Shown here: positions 10,911 through 23,623 of the stretch, one piece after another | Layout: the number at the start of each line of letters is the position of its first letter | How positions within the stretch are numbered: the stretch's first letter is position 1 | NCBI GenBank assembly: GCA_034359265.1 | Contig: CP136891.1 | Span: forward strand, 86,260,001 to 86,324,000 | Reading direction: 5' to 3' | DNA from: Canna indica | Taxonomy: Eukaryota; Streptophyta; Magnoliopsida; Zingiberales; Cannaceae | Length of the DNA: 64,000 nt | Program-made: the position numbers and the translations under genes | Notes under the pieces: generated by a model | The model's input: only the letters and a program-made list of their open reading frames with translations | Database searches by the model: none | Told to the model about the DNA's origin: nothing

Positions 10911-12342
10911 CATTGTCACTTGTAATCATCTTGCTAAATCTATTTATTATGCTTATGAATTTTGCAGGACATGGTATTCAACCATTATAGACTTATCTTG
11001 GTAGCACACTTTATATGAAGCATATTTTGTGGTATACTCTCATGACAGCGAGTTTCCATGGTACTGCTACACATACAAAAGTTGTTGCTATAATTAACCA
11101 TTGCAGCTAAATACATGATGAAGACAATGTATTGCTATTTTTCATTCTTCATGTTGTTGCTGAATTATCGGTGGCCTCTTTAATACTTTAGGCTATTGAT
11201 AGTTAAATGAAATCACTATTCGTTTATGGCTACAGATAGGCAGTTATTTCTGTGCAAACACCCTAGTTATATGATAAGAGGATTTGATCATTTAGTCTTC
11301 AGTAGAGGGACCTATAGTAATTTGCCCTGCCTGTAGGTTCAATGATGTTCATTCTTTTAAGTGAATCAGGTGCATGCATAAAAACCATGGCCTCATGCAT
11401 AGAGGGAAAAAGGAACTATGTTCCAATGCTTCTTATCTATTGTTAGATTTTAAGGTGAGGAGGAATGTTTACATTCACTTAATTTACTTGAAAACCTTGG
11501 TCTGTATTTACTTAATCATTTTTAAATAGTTTAATTTACCTTAATTTACTCTCTCTAATTCTTCACATTTCTAGAGCATGGATTTGACTACTTGCCAACA
11601 TCGGTGAGTGCTAGCAGCAATAAAACTGAGAAAAAGCAATGCATCAAAGTGTCCAAAAATAACTAACTACTAATCTATGAATCTTTCTTTGGATTGTCTT
11701 CCTAATGGCCTCTCTTTGATTGTCTTCCTAATGGTCTCTCTTCGTCTTCTCTCCTCGATAAATTTAGTAACATCCTATGATTGACACATGGAAGCCCCAT
11801 TCAAAAAGAGAGATCTCCAACAGGTTTAATTACATGATGGTATGAACCTCAACCAGTCCAATTCTCAGGATCAGTTCTGCAGAAGCAAACAGTTGTTTTC
11901 TGATGATAAGTGCAACAAGTGTAATTCATTCTTAAGAAGACTTTTGGTTTTTAAGGTCAAAAAAATCTTTGTTGATTTTAAAGTGAATGCCACATATCTT
12001 GCCTTAAATAAACTTCAGGATTTTGAATTAGACTAAAAAGTTTATGTCTGATATATGTTAAGAATATAGAAGTATAGGCTTAGCTCTTTTCTAAGAACTT
12101 AAGAACACATATTATAAGAAAAAAGGTTAAAGGATCGGATCCATTTTGAATGCTTAATTTTGAATTAAACATTCCAAGATCAGGTAGGTGCTTTCCATTT
12201 TCTGTTTACTGATTACATGTTCATTAGAAAAAAGGTTTACATAGCGATTTTTTCCCATTTGGACTTTGGATATCAATGGACAACAGAATGGGGATGCAAT
12301 AATTTGTTTGGTTCTTGTGTCAACTTTGGTACTTCTACGGCC
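10911..12342. other. intergenic, no gene seen
   Basis: AT-rich DNA following the zinc-finger remnant. Could include further decayed exons of that gene, but I recognise none. A short direct repeat (TTTGATTGTCTTCCTAATGG) occurs near 11690 and 11715. Confidence 0.4.
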
Positions 12343-12445
12343 TAGAGGTGGCAATGGGCCGTGCCTGGGCCCGGGCAGGCCTGGCCCGACTATTTAGGAG
12401 GCAGGCCCAGCCCGGGCCGGGCTCGGGCCGGCCCGAAACTTTCAA
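12343..12445. mobile_element. hAT-like terminal remnant (GC-rich)
   Basis: Starts TAGAGGTGGCAATGGGCC and continues as a GC-rich run with alternating GGGCC and CCCGG blocks. The TAG(A/G)GGTGGCAA end is typical of plant hAT elements and recurs in this window at 44671 and 56907. No partner end or target duplication found. Confidence 0.4.
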
Positions 12446-12994
12446 TTTTTTTTTTAATAAATATTCAAATGCAAAGCTTTCATAGATGCTTTTTTTTTGT
12501 ACTGATGGCACGAGATAAATATAATTGAAATTTTGTCATGTGAAAGAAATGCCAAGAACATTTGCTGCAACAGTCTGTTTTTTCCTTTTGAGATTGACCT
12601 TTTCAATTAGAATTATTTGTTGGAATTCTGTTTTCCAAGTTGGATTGAATATTTCTGCAACATTCTTTGCTTTTAATTGTTTTTTCATCTCTACTCAATC
12701 ATCTCCTCCTATCACTGCTTTCCTTGGTTCCTTAACTTTGTTATTATTTCAAAATTAAAACCATGTATCTAATACTAGTGCATTTATTCTACCTATCATA
12801 TCAGATGGCATTTTATTTTGTATGATTTTAAACTAAAATTTTTATTCTGAATCTAAGGTATAAATGATGTATAAACAATTAAAAGGACAGTTCTAAGCTG
12901 TCATGAGACAATTAATGTTTTAAGTAGATATGCATTTGTGCAGCCAATAGTAACTTCTGAATTATGAAATAAATGGAGTGCTTCGGTAAAGTTA

Positions 12995-13230
12995 GCTGTA
13001 GAACATGCTATAAAATATAAACTGCATAATGTTATTTTTGAATCTGATTCAAAGCTGATTATTGACATGTGCAATAACGAAATTGAATCATTTTGGTGTG
13101 TTAGGAATCTAATTAATGATATTAAATTGACTACAACTCCAATTAACAAAGTGGAGTTCAGCGGCCTCCATTCCTTTTGGACATTGTTAAAAAAAGACTT
13201 GTCTACTGTGATGAGCTCTTAATAATATTT
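12995..13230 (+). mobile_element. LINE remnant: RNase H domain end
   Basis: Translation from 12995 gives an uninterrupted RNase H-like stretch, AVEHAIKYKLHNVIFESDSK, followed by LIIDMCNNEIESFW and INKVEFSGLH, the usual C-terminal domain of plant L1-type ORF2. It ends near an AT-rich tail (TTTTTAATTTTCAGCAAAAAG). Only the domain end survives. This piece covers the part that is missing from the longer LINE at 45.6-51 kb. Confidence 0.6.
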
Positions 13231-13596
13231 TTAATTTTCAGCAAAAAGAAATTATGAATTATGAAGAACTATTTTTACATTATATGAATCCTTAAAATTT
13301 ACTACTGTGTTAGCGTGCCTCTTGGGATCTAAAACCTAGGTTGATTGATTGTTAGCAATTCTAGAAGTTTGTCATTCTCTGAGTACGAAAATCCCAATAT
13401 ATCTTTTCTTTTCATGGAATACAGGAAGATTTATAAATATATAGTTGAAACTGCCATGTATTTATACTTCACCTGTTCACCACATTGTTAGATGATGAAT
13501 TTAACTAATAATAAGAAGATAAAATTGAATGCTATAGTGAAGTTTAATACTTGGATGCCGTAGAAATATATTCACATTTTTTCCTTTGCGTATGTG

Positions 13597-14378
13597 AACT
13601 GTTTATTCTTTGATTTGCTAAAGCTCGAATGAGGGACGTTGACGGCAGATTCCAGAGTTCGAACCTATGTTTCTCAAGCTTTATAGATGCAGGTGCCCTG
13701 CAAAGCCTATTGACGAAGATTATTGATATTGAGACGTTATCGAGGCCAAATACTCTGATTTGAAGATGGTCTACTGGCAATCAGTTTTTCACTAGCTCGT
13801 TGTACCGGATATTATCATTTAGAGGGGTGACATACAAATATCGCAGGCTAATCTGATAAAAAGGAATCCTGCCTAAGGTCTTCATCTTCGGCTGGTTATG
13901 TATTAGAGGTAGGCTGCGCAAAAGAGGAATGCAGGTGGATGATCGCGGCGCTCTATGCAATATGGGACGGAGCCTCATGGATAAACTTTCCCGATGTACT
14001 CCTTTACTATTCATATATGGATGGTGCAAATTCCTTGCTATTCTTCGTCAGGCCTACTTCCCCCTTAGTTGGTTCCCATCACCACCGGCTACCATGAAAG
14101 ACAATGTGATGAGAGTTCGCTTCCAACTATGTCGTCTCCTTTGGAGCTGGTTCATTTGGTTCGAGAGGAATCGACGTTGCTTTTGGGAGACGACCGCAGG
14201 ACCGGGAACATTGAGATAGGGGCAGCTGAGCAGCTTGTGGCCTCTCACTTTCCTCTTTTATCTTTCATTATTTTTACCTTTGGCGTTATTTTGTTTTCTC
14301 TCCTTGTATCCTTCACATCGGCCCCATGAATATAATATAAGTTGTTTGCTTTTTAAAAAAAACTGTTTATTCTTTGAT
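13597..14378 (+). mobile_element. 5'-truncated LINE insertion with 18-bp target duplication
   Basis: The 18-base sequence AACTGTTTATTCTTTGAT occurs exactly at 13597-13614 and 14361-14378. The 746 bp between them end in an A-run, as expected of target-primed reverse transcription. The open stretch 13929-14219 includes RLLWSWFIWFERNRRCFWET, which resembles the end of a LINE zf-RVT region. The insertion contains no complete domain. A TTCGAACC near 13658 looks like a tRNA-derived B box, but the LINE-like peptide argues against a SINE. Confidence 0.7.
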
Positions 14379-16007
14379 GTGGTCTATTAATTGTTTGATC
14401 GGCTAGAAGTCATCCAGCTGCAAATAGAAAAAAAATGTGTCTGCTCATCAAATTAACTAGAGAGTTTGCATTCTACATAAATGACCTGATTTCAGTTTCG
14501 GGTGAAAAGAAACTCGAAACTACCTGAAATAAACAGGCCCTAAGATATTGCCATTCAATAGAGAAAAAAAATGTGTATGCTCATCCCTTGTATAATTTGA
14601 GATTATAATTTGTTTTTTCCACTTGTTACTTTTTACCATTCACCACCTTACTATTAGAAACTTTTCACATCTGCCTTTTTTTTTTTCTTTTTGTATTTTG
14701 CCTATATATATAAACAGATGGATGAATGGCGCGCGAGTTCCAAGTTGACATAAGCTTAATGAAAGTAGTACAAGCTTTGCCAACATCAGCTTCAGCTGTA
14801 GGTTCATATCTGTTATATGTTTTCATAATATTATATGTTTTCATCTACCTTTTAAGTACAATAATGCCTTCCTAGAATTGACAAAGATGGATCCTTTAAA
14901 TAAGGATTTCTTTTTCCCCTATCCGATATATAATGTAGCTTCTTTTAAGAAATTCAATATTGTGTTTGATCACATCTCTCCATGTTATATAGTTTATTAC
15001 AATATATTCCTCGAACCAACTTCTCTTTTAAATAAAAAATAATTCTTTTTAGTACTGATGTAGACACATGCATGCATGTAAAAATTTACTGTAGCGAACT
15101 GACTCATCTGCTTTTTATATTACTATTATTATTATTTTATCTGCATGCATGTCAAACACTTTCAATATATAATATATACATAGTTGAAATGCACCTTAAT
15201 TAGAGCTTATTTTAATCCATTTTAAATAATTTATTTATTCAATTATTAATATAATTTAAGAGAATTAAAAAATGCAATAACTAATCTAATATGAGAGATT
15301 TAATGAGAAAATTATATAGTTCAAGTAGAAATTATATAATCAAGTTTTATATGCCCAAGAAGGGGTATATAAAGAGGTGCACTCATGTTGTTTGAAAAAA
15401 TTAGACTTTAGTCCCACATGGGAAGATATACTAATTTTATATTAGTCTATAAATATTAGTGTGTATGCTTAGTTACTTATGTGGCCAAAGTGGAAAGTCA
15501 ATAGGTGACATTAGTGCGGTGCATCGCACGGCATGGGCACTTTGCACGTGCGCATCGTCGCTAGGAGCCTCGCCACAAGCCAACTTTTTGTCGAGTCTAG
15601 CCGTGGTTCGAATTCGAATCTAGTTTTGACTATTGAAATTCAACAGTTACATGGACAATGACACTAAATATATATTTGATTAATTGGATAGTTATTTCGA
15701 GATATTTTGCTCATTGATCAAATTGACTTTTACTAATTCTTAATAATGATCATCAATTTCGAAAATTAACTATGGATTAATTTATATATTTACAACCTCG
15801 AAATCTCTATGTATCTATCTGAAATTTCTCTCTTCCTACTCATCTTTCTTTGCTTGCTGCAACATCTCAAGAGTACTTGATCAATCATGGAGGTGTATTA
15901 TTGTTACGGGGCAATAGAGACCTTAAGGACATGAATAACCCGTCAACCTCTTGGTCTTCTCCGATTCTACCTCCTTAAACTAACAATAGCTTGTGCTCTT
16001 GCTAGGC
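14379..16007. other. AT-rich intergenic DNA
   Basis: No gene seen. A stretch near 15405-15425 contains TTAGTCCCACATGGG, similar to TTAGTCCCACATCG at 42030 and 54283 in the duplicated blocks; this is a common short plant repeat motif. Nothing further can be delimited. Confidence 0.4.
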
Positions 16008-16689
16008 TAGAGATGTCAACATGGCGGGGGCAGGTAGAGGGGTTGCTCGGAGAAGAATATATGATATTTATATTTGTTTAATTCCTCACGAATATCAAAA
16101 ATGGGTACTCGTCACAGGGGAATGAATCCCTGCGAATATTTACGAGTGTATATCCATGAAACTTTGAAAAGTATAAATTATTTTTAAAAAAAAAAATTTA
16201 AAACTCACAGTGATAAGATAAATGTCAACAATAATACAAACTATAAGATTAAAAAAAAAATCAACATATTAAATTTTTAAATACAATAAAGAGTGCATAA
16301 ACACCTGTTCAAACTCCAATACATTTTTTATGTCAAGATTTATTAACTCGCACAAATATTAATTTTCATCTTGCACAAGTATACAATAGATTAATTTATC
16401 AATAAATGCTCTTATTAATAGTAAAAAGTTATTGTTATTATATATAAAGAATATATGTATATTAATTTGGAGCATATTTGTAATTACACATATATTTACA
16501 AGTAGCGGGTACTACGAATATGTGTACTAGCTATGATATTCGTATCTGTCCCATATATTAAACGGATAGGAAAAAAATACCCATGTCGACATTATCATGA
16601 ATAAAATATTAACCCTCATACCTATCATAAACGGGTAAATATCCATAGGAACCCATTTAAACGAGTATCATTAATGTCATCGATCCCTA
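16008..16689. mobile_element. possible hAT-like element with degenerate ends
   Basis: The left end reads TAGAGATGTCAACATGG; the right end, reverse-complemented, reads TAGGGATCGATGACATTAATG. Both halves carry (inverted) motifs of the type GGGTA...CGAATAT. The ends are similar but I see no 8-bp target duplication, so the limits are uncertain. Confidence 0.35.
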
Positions 16690-17043
16690 CACTCAACATT
16701 CTTTTCCTCTGGATTAGAGTTCATATCCGTGGTTTCCAACCGCAAGTTGCCACATGTTAATTTTTTAATACTCTTTGAAAAATGATTATTCATTAAAATT
16801 ATTAATACATCATCTTGATGTACGTATATAATTTGTATTTTTATTAAATTTAATCAAAAAAATAATTATATATATATATAAGAGCAAACTTAATTTTTAC
16901 CTGATATGATCATAAATTTAGAACCTTATTATGATATCATATTTAAATTTTGATTGAATGATCGACTTCCTCAATTAATAACTTAAGCTGCATATTTCTT
17001 TAATGCTCATCGGATACCGAATCAATTACTGTTCTTTGCTTTT

Positions 17044-17255
17044 TATATATATATATAAAACTTGCTTGTATATTATTTTCTAACCCCACATCTGTTTGAG
17101 AAAACCCTCCAATTTTCTTGGTCAAACCTCTTAACGTTTTCTATGCATGGGCATCCACTTGTGAGGCCTACGTTGTTCCCAATTTATAGGTGCATGCACT
17201 TCACCTCACCTTCGCTTCTCTTTCTGGTCTCTTTATTATTATAATATATACATAT
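17044..17255 (+). promoter_or_regulatory. candidate core promoter of the 80-residue gene
   Basis: Two TATA-like runs precede the start codon at 17399: TATATATATATATAAAA at 17044-17060 and ATATATACATATATACC near 17244-17260, followed by CT-rich leader sequence. The second gives a leader of about 110-120 bases. Choice between them is inference. Confidence 0.4.
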
Positions 17256-17398
17256 ATACCTCACTAATTAATCTGCACTGCTCCTCCACTCTCATCCTCT
17301 CTTTTGATTTCTTCCTCCAAACCAATTAATTATATCCATCAAATTAACTCCTTTTATTAACATTAGTGGTGAACAAGCAAACGAATAAGTAAATCAAT

Positions 17399-18272
17399 AT
17401 GGCCCAGGCTTTTCGAGGTCAAGAAAATGAATCCGGACAAGCTCAGATGGTCAGGGAATCTGCCCCTAAGAGCAACCAACAAGATAGGATCATTACTTCT
17501 CAGGTATTGCTTTATGATTCTCTTACTTTACCTTATACATTATTGTGTACTTCCTCTTAGTGTGCATGCATGCAGCTCATCATTTTACTGCAACGGCTTT
17601 GTTGTGTTCTTATATTTCTGATGCTACGTCTGATATATGATTTATTAATGGATGTTGTACGTCATGATTTGATGCTTGTTTGCTGGGCTTAATCTTATGA
17701 TTTAGGTATCGTTTGACTGATACTATTTTTTATAGAAAATTGTACTTCTTAGAAAATAATAAAAAGAACTCATATTTGATTGACACACTTCCTACATTTT
17801 GCAGAAAGTACAATTTTCTGAGTAAGTGAAACTTTCTGCAAAATGCAGGAAGTAACTTACTTAGGCCCTCATAGGTAAGTTACACTTCATGCATTGTATT
17901 TGAAAGAAAAAATCAATTTCATCATCACATTTGCATTTGGTATAGAATTTATAATTTATATTTCCAACATTATAGATTAGATAATCTTTGAATTTTTACA
18001 TATTTATTTTAATTTAATTTATTTTAAATAAAAATATATAATTTTTTCATATTAACTATAAATAAAAATTAATTTTTTATATATAATAAAGTATATATTA
18101 TATTAATTATATATGCAAATATTATATTATATTATATATATTAAAACATTAATTTATAAATAAATTTATTTTTTTTCATATATATACTAATACATATAAA
18201 TTAAAATATTATTTTATAAAGAGATTAAAAAATATATATAGATCATTTGATATGTACTTATAGATCTTTCAT

Positions 18273-18311
<39 letters not shown>

Positions 18312-18610
18312 ATTATATAACAACAAATAAATTGATATTTTCTTTCCTGTACTTACTACTTAGAAATTAATTTATTTATCAATTTTAACTGATCGTGATA
18401 GATATCACCATATTAACAATGGCCTTCATTAATTAATTACCAGCTAAGACTGATAAAGTCTGATAATGACTGAATATTATATATATTTATCGAATGCAAT
18501 GGATTGATAATTACTATTCATAATAAATATATGTAGATGAGAAAATAATATATATATAAGGACATAATTTTATTTGCTTAAGTTGTAAGTCGGCGTTGTC
18601 GGCAATAGTG

Positions 18611-18644
<34 letters not shown>

Positions 18645-19660
18645 TCTTCGATGATTAATATCTAATCTAGTGACTGAGACTGAGAGAAACTGAACTCTCC
18701 TATAAGCACTGCCTTTTGTTAAGATCTTGACTTTTGCATTATTGCAGTGCAATGCGACAGTGACAATATGAAGACGAAGCTTCCCTTGCAAACTTAACAT
18801 ACTATTCCTTGCATAATATAATCTTTATTTCCGTGTGGTCTTCGATCATCGATCTCTCCATATTTATATATCTGACAAAATGAGAAAAATCCTCCTTCAA
18901 AGCAAAAATAACATCGCCACACATATATAATTAATGGATGCTATCATCTGATTTAGTTTTCTTGAACCTTACATATATATATATCTGATAGAATCTAGTG
19001 CAACTTAATTAATATCTGACCAAGAAGCAGGAAAATGACACCAATAGCTAGCTAGGGTTCTCAAAGAAAACAAAATCATGCAAGACAAGTTTTTTTTAGT
19101 GAATTGATATATATGTACGTATATGAGGACATGTCTTCTCAGGCTCTCACTAGTTTTTGAGTAGTTTATTCATTTTAATATGATAAGATTCCTGCTTGCA
19201 AAAAATTAAATGAGAATAATAATAACTAGTTCAAGATTAGCATCTATGATTAGAGTCCGATTTTAATTAAAATGGAAGTAAGATTGCAAAAGTGAGAGGA
19301 TAGAGATCATGGATACTGATGAAGACGTACTTGCAGTCGGTCTTTGATTTATAATTAGATATGCATTTATAGTGATCAATGTAGCTAGCTTCACCTAGAA
19401 AGCCCTAGCTAGATTCTCAAGCTGTCTTCGACACTAAACACTATATGGGCTCCAGGATTGAGTGAGTTATATTAATTTATGAGTTATTGATTAATTAATA
19501 TTAAGTTGTCAATTTGTTTCAGGTGCTTGGTAATACCACAACACATGATGAGCTTTGTAATGCCATGCATCAGGAAATCATCTACTCTGACCCTATAGTT
19601 AAATCACAGATGGAGGACAATATCTCTAGCTTGTCCCTGAAAGAGAAGGGCAGGCCCTAA
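17399..19660 (+). CDS. small two-exon plant protein, 80 residues, function unknown
   Basis: Exon 1 is 17399-17503 (MAQAFRGQENESGQAQMVRE...ITSQ, 35 codons), donor CAG/GTATTG. Exon 2 is 19523-19660, acceptor TTTCAG, 45 codons plus TAA (VLGNTTTHDELCNAMHQEII...LKEKGRP). The phase-0 join gives an 80-residue hydrophilic, Gln/Ser-rich protein without signal peptide or membrane segment. Support for a real gene: TATA-like sequences and a pyrimidine-rich leader upstream, good splice sites, and a second exon that is open from the acceptor to a stop. The 2019-bp intron carries (AT)n runs and a 23-bp hairpin. I do not recognise the family, so no function is given. A merely transcribed noncoding locus is the alternative. 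Confidence 0.6.
17787..17853. repeat. inverted repeat (23-bp arms) in the intron of the 80-residue gene
   Basis: Arm 17787-17809 (ACTTCCTACATTTTGCAGAA...) and arm 17831-17853 are reverse complements with one mismatch, separated by 21 bases. The surrounding sequence, rich in AGAAAGTACAATTTTCT-like pairs, suggests a decayed MITE. Confidence 0.6.
18276..18307. repeat. (AT)n microsatellite
   Basis: Uninterrupted alternating A/T run inside the 2 kb intron; a second one lies at 18612-18642. Confidence 0.9.
18612..18642. repeat. (AT)n microsatellite
   Basis: Alternating T/A run within the same intron. Confidence 0.9.
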
Positions 19661-19972
19661 AGCAGCTGCCTCATCATCATCGATCTGCAAATAAAATTAA
19701 GGATCAAGTAATAAAGGATTACTTCATCCATGCATGAGTGCTGATTAATTATTATGTTAGTCTGCAATTTAAAGAATATTGTTGTCTGCAAGTATTACTT
19801 ACAAGTAACACTTGCAATTTATTGAGTGATTTAATTAGACGCTTGCATGTATTTAATTACTACAAAGATTATAAGTTGTATTATCGTCCACATTTCTTTA
19901 ATTATCCAATAAAATTTATTTATTTTTATTTAATTAATGAACTAAATAAATTAATTCATTTGTGTGGTGTAT

Positions 19973-21122
19973 TAATATTTAGCGTTAATTACATGATATA
20001 TCTTGAATTTAGGCGTTTCCCCAATTATATTCCAACTTTTTATTTGTATCAAATGTATACTTAATCTTTTATTTTGTATCAATTATATCCCGACGTCAAC
20101 CATGGTTAACTTTGTCGTTAGAACGCTGATGTGGCATTGCTGACATGTATTAGCAAAAATCACTAATACCACGACATCAATTTGATTAATTACATGGTAT
20201 ATCTCAAGCTTTAATTGATGGTTTTTTCAATTGTATCCAAATTTTTTATTTGTATCAATTGTATACTCAAACTGTTATTTTGTATTAATTATATTTCAAC
20301 GTCAATCAATAGTTAACTTTGTCATTAGAGCAATGTTATGGCGTTGTTAACGTGTATCAATAAAAATAAAAAAACTCGTTAATGCTACATCATCAATTTT
20401 ATATTATAATCAAGAGCGGATGTGGATTAGTAAAAGGGTCCACATCAACACTTATACTATGTAATTAATCCACATGATAATATACCATATAATTAATTAA
20501 TTATAAACAAAGGTTACTTGTAATCAAGTGCTGATGTTGGGTTTCTTAAGAAGTCGAGATATATAAACAAGAGTTAAGAGGTCAGATTTCTTAAGTGCTT
20601 GAGTGTTGGGTTATGTCGGCTATTAGGGGATAATAACCTAACTTCTTAAGTGCTAGTGTGAATCCTTTTACTAATTCACATCAACACTTGATTATATTAT
20701 AAAACTAATGATGTGGTATTGATGATTTTTTATTTTTGCCGATACATATCGGCAACGCCACGTCAGCGCTCACAAATTAAGTTAACTATTGGTCATGAAG
20801 TCATGATATAATTGATACAAAATTAAAATTAAAATATACAATTGATAAAAATAAAAAGTTGGGATACATGCAATTGCAAAAATTAACCTCCAAAATTTGA
20901 GATATACCATGTAATTAACTATATTGATGATGTGACATTAACGAATTTTTTATTTTTGCTGATACACGTCGGCACTCTAATGACAAAGTTAATGGTTGGT
21001 TGACGTCGGAATATAATTGATACAAAATAAAAATTTAAGTATACAATTATTACAAATAAAAAGTTAGGATATAATTGTGAAAAAAAATTAAATTAAGTCC
21101 AGGTAATTAACCCTAATATTTA
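19973..21122. mobile_element. MULE-like foldback element with 9-bp target duplication
   Basis: TAATATTTA occurs exactly at 19973-19981 and 21114-21122. The 1132 bp between begin GCGTTAATTACATG and end, reverse-complemented, GGGTTAATTACCTGG. Each arm holds two direct copies of a unit of about 210 bp (key strings TTTTTATTTGTA, GTATCAATTATAT, GACGTCAA, TTAACTTTGTC.TTAGA), and the right arm is the reverse complement of the left. A short unique centre (about 20400-20700) separates them. No coding capacity. Nine-base duplication and long inverted repeats fit Mutator-like MITEs. Confidence 0.8.
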
Positions 21123-23623
21123 TATATTCACTGCAGTGTGCAGGGCGATTAATAAATTCTGTGATGTACTTCAATTTCAAATGCAGATCACATGATGCTT
21201 TTGGCTGTCATGATCATGTGATCAAAAGCCTGCTCTATTTTATTGTGCGAGGATAGAGTAGGCGATGGTTAATCATTCAAGACAAGATAGAAATGTTATG
21301 CGCAGGTGGTCCCTCGTTGTCGGTGCTGATTGCAATTGCAAGAAAGATGCACGCACTATAGCTTGTATATATATAGTGATCATCGATCCCAACTCCAACA
21401 CACACATATATATATTAATATGTTAATTATATAGTAGGATTGGATTCAACTCCAATCTTCATGGATGCTGACCTCTGAAAGCGACCTAATTATTCAGCTA
21501 ATTAATTAAGTAATCAACCCCCAGATCATTTGCAGTATCCTGATAATGTTCTACTTTTTAATCTCTCATCAGCTGAGCTAATCATGCACTCATCTGACAG
21601 AAGAATTCAGATAAGAGTTCTGACAGACAATGATAGATATCTATATATAATGAACATAGGATTAGCAGAAAGCACTGATATAGATTAAGGATTAGTTAAT
21701 TGAGTTAATATAGAAAAGCTGATATCAGGAATTGCCGCGTCCTCGTTGATTATATATTTAACTCTAGGGAATGAATGAAATCCATGCAGAGCTGCAGGTC
21801 ATTTACGCAGATCAGGATCTGATGAACTGCTGCTATAAATTGATATATAGGGGTGGGAAGAAAGGAAGCAAAAATCTTAAGAGGACCAATTGGAGCAGTG
21901 GATCCAAATTGTGGATAGAGTTAGGGGAGAGTTGAAGGGATATGAGCATGAGCTACATGTGGCCTGGGTTGAGCAAGGGCCTACCACAGTCAATCTCAAG
22001 GCTTGCAAATATCACATAAAAGAGAAGCAAACAAGGGGAGAAGAGCTGTCTACTGCCCCAGTTGTAGGATTGGGTAGTGTGCAATGATTTGCTGGTTTAA
22101 GTTTTCAATGGTGGGGGACTCCAAAACATTCTCACAATTACAAAGACAATTTAGTTTCTTTAGACATCACACCTAAATCCTCTCACCCAACAGCTTCACT
22201 TATTAGGACCAACATGTGCTGCATTAATTTACCATCAAGAAGGAGACTTGCTTCACCAAATAAAGCCTGGGTTTTCTGAAATTTAAACATAAATTTAACT
22301 CTAAATTAGACTGTGCATGCATACACACACGAAAATCATTAAAAAGGCAGTTTTTCTTCTTCTTCTGAACACCAATTGCGCGCGGCGAAAAGGGGCACTG
22401 GATATATTGAACTGCACTGGCATTTGAATCACACAGAAATGGCCAAAATAATGCAGAGATCGACTTTATGTGCTCCTTTTCATTTCTGTCAAGTTGGTCA
22501 CTTAACAGCAGACACCTTCAACCCCTCCTAAAGCAAACTAAAATGGTATATCTTTTGTGCATGAGTGTTGTGTAGATCCTAGGAAGTGGCTTCGCACATC
22601 TGATAACATTCTTAAAGGCTCAATATGCTTCCCTTCAGTGGCACCAAAGTGAAGGATAAGATGTACATCTCATTTGTGGCAATTGAACTGGAATAATTCT
22701 GCATGCCTCTGTCTTAGCTGGGTGGATGGACGTAGAGATGCCTAACAAATTAAATGAGCACCTTGTTCTATTATCTCATGATCTGTATGAACTAGAACAT
22801 CTTTATACTTCTTGCTGGTGGTAGTCACCATTCAACATAAGTATGATGAGTACTTGGAGAATAAAATATTCCATAAGATTAGTGGTCCTACAAAGTATTT
22901 TATTCCTTGTGAAAATAATAGGTCAGCTGTGACGGTGGTAAACATTAAATTCAAATCTTATTTCATAGTTAATTTGCAAATTAGCTTCATTAATTATAAT
23001 CAATCTTAGTTTCAAATGGGCGAGATGATCGGGTTTACATTCACTTAGTTGTACAATCACATGTGACACAAATCAAGCTAATCATTCAGTTAAAAGCCTA
23101 CTGATGTCAATGAGAATGACAGGACACCATATGGCTTGTTGTATGCAACAACACATGATGCAATGATCAGAGCATATTTTGAAAAGAAATAGTACAAGAG
23201 CAATATTTGTTTGCATCACTGTTTTTATAGTCAGCAATTACTAACAGAAGTGATAATATTATTATTTTGGTAGTAGTAAAAAATAGGTATTATGTTGATC
23301 TTTTACACAATAGGAGAACAAGTGCAGTAATTGTATTAGCTTGAGTTTCTAGCTCATCTAAAGACCAGAATTAATTTCTCATTCCTTGTAATGTACATAA
23401 CAAATGCTGGCTCCAAAAGATAATTAGTATTAAGCAGCAAGGTGAAGGTGGCATCGAGATCAGTCACTTGCAGTCCTCTGAATTCTTTTTTTGAGGAACA
23501 AAAAGAGAATTCTAAGTCCAAGGTAAAATTTTTCAATATGAAGCAGCTCCATCAACCTGCTTAAAGATCAACATGAGATGGATATTCATCTTTCATCTAA
23601 AAGTGATTTTTTTCAAGGAAAAC
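21123..23623. other. intergenic DNA, no supported gene
   Basis: Contains an open stretch near 21890-22087 without an ATG, and otherwise short ORFs only. The 3' UTR of the PIF-like gene extends leftward from 23623. Confidence 0.4.

Noticed and set aside
15590..15630. TRNA-like B box (GGTTCGAATTC)
   Set aside because: No A box at the right distance and no cloverleaf around it.
21890..22087. 65-residue hydrophilic ORF
   Set aside because: Its start is TTG and no in-frame ATG follows; no splice partner or promoter seen. Could be a decayed exon, not supported.
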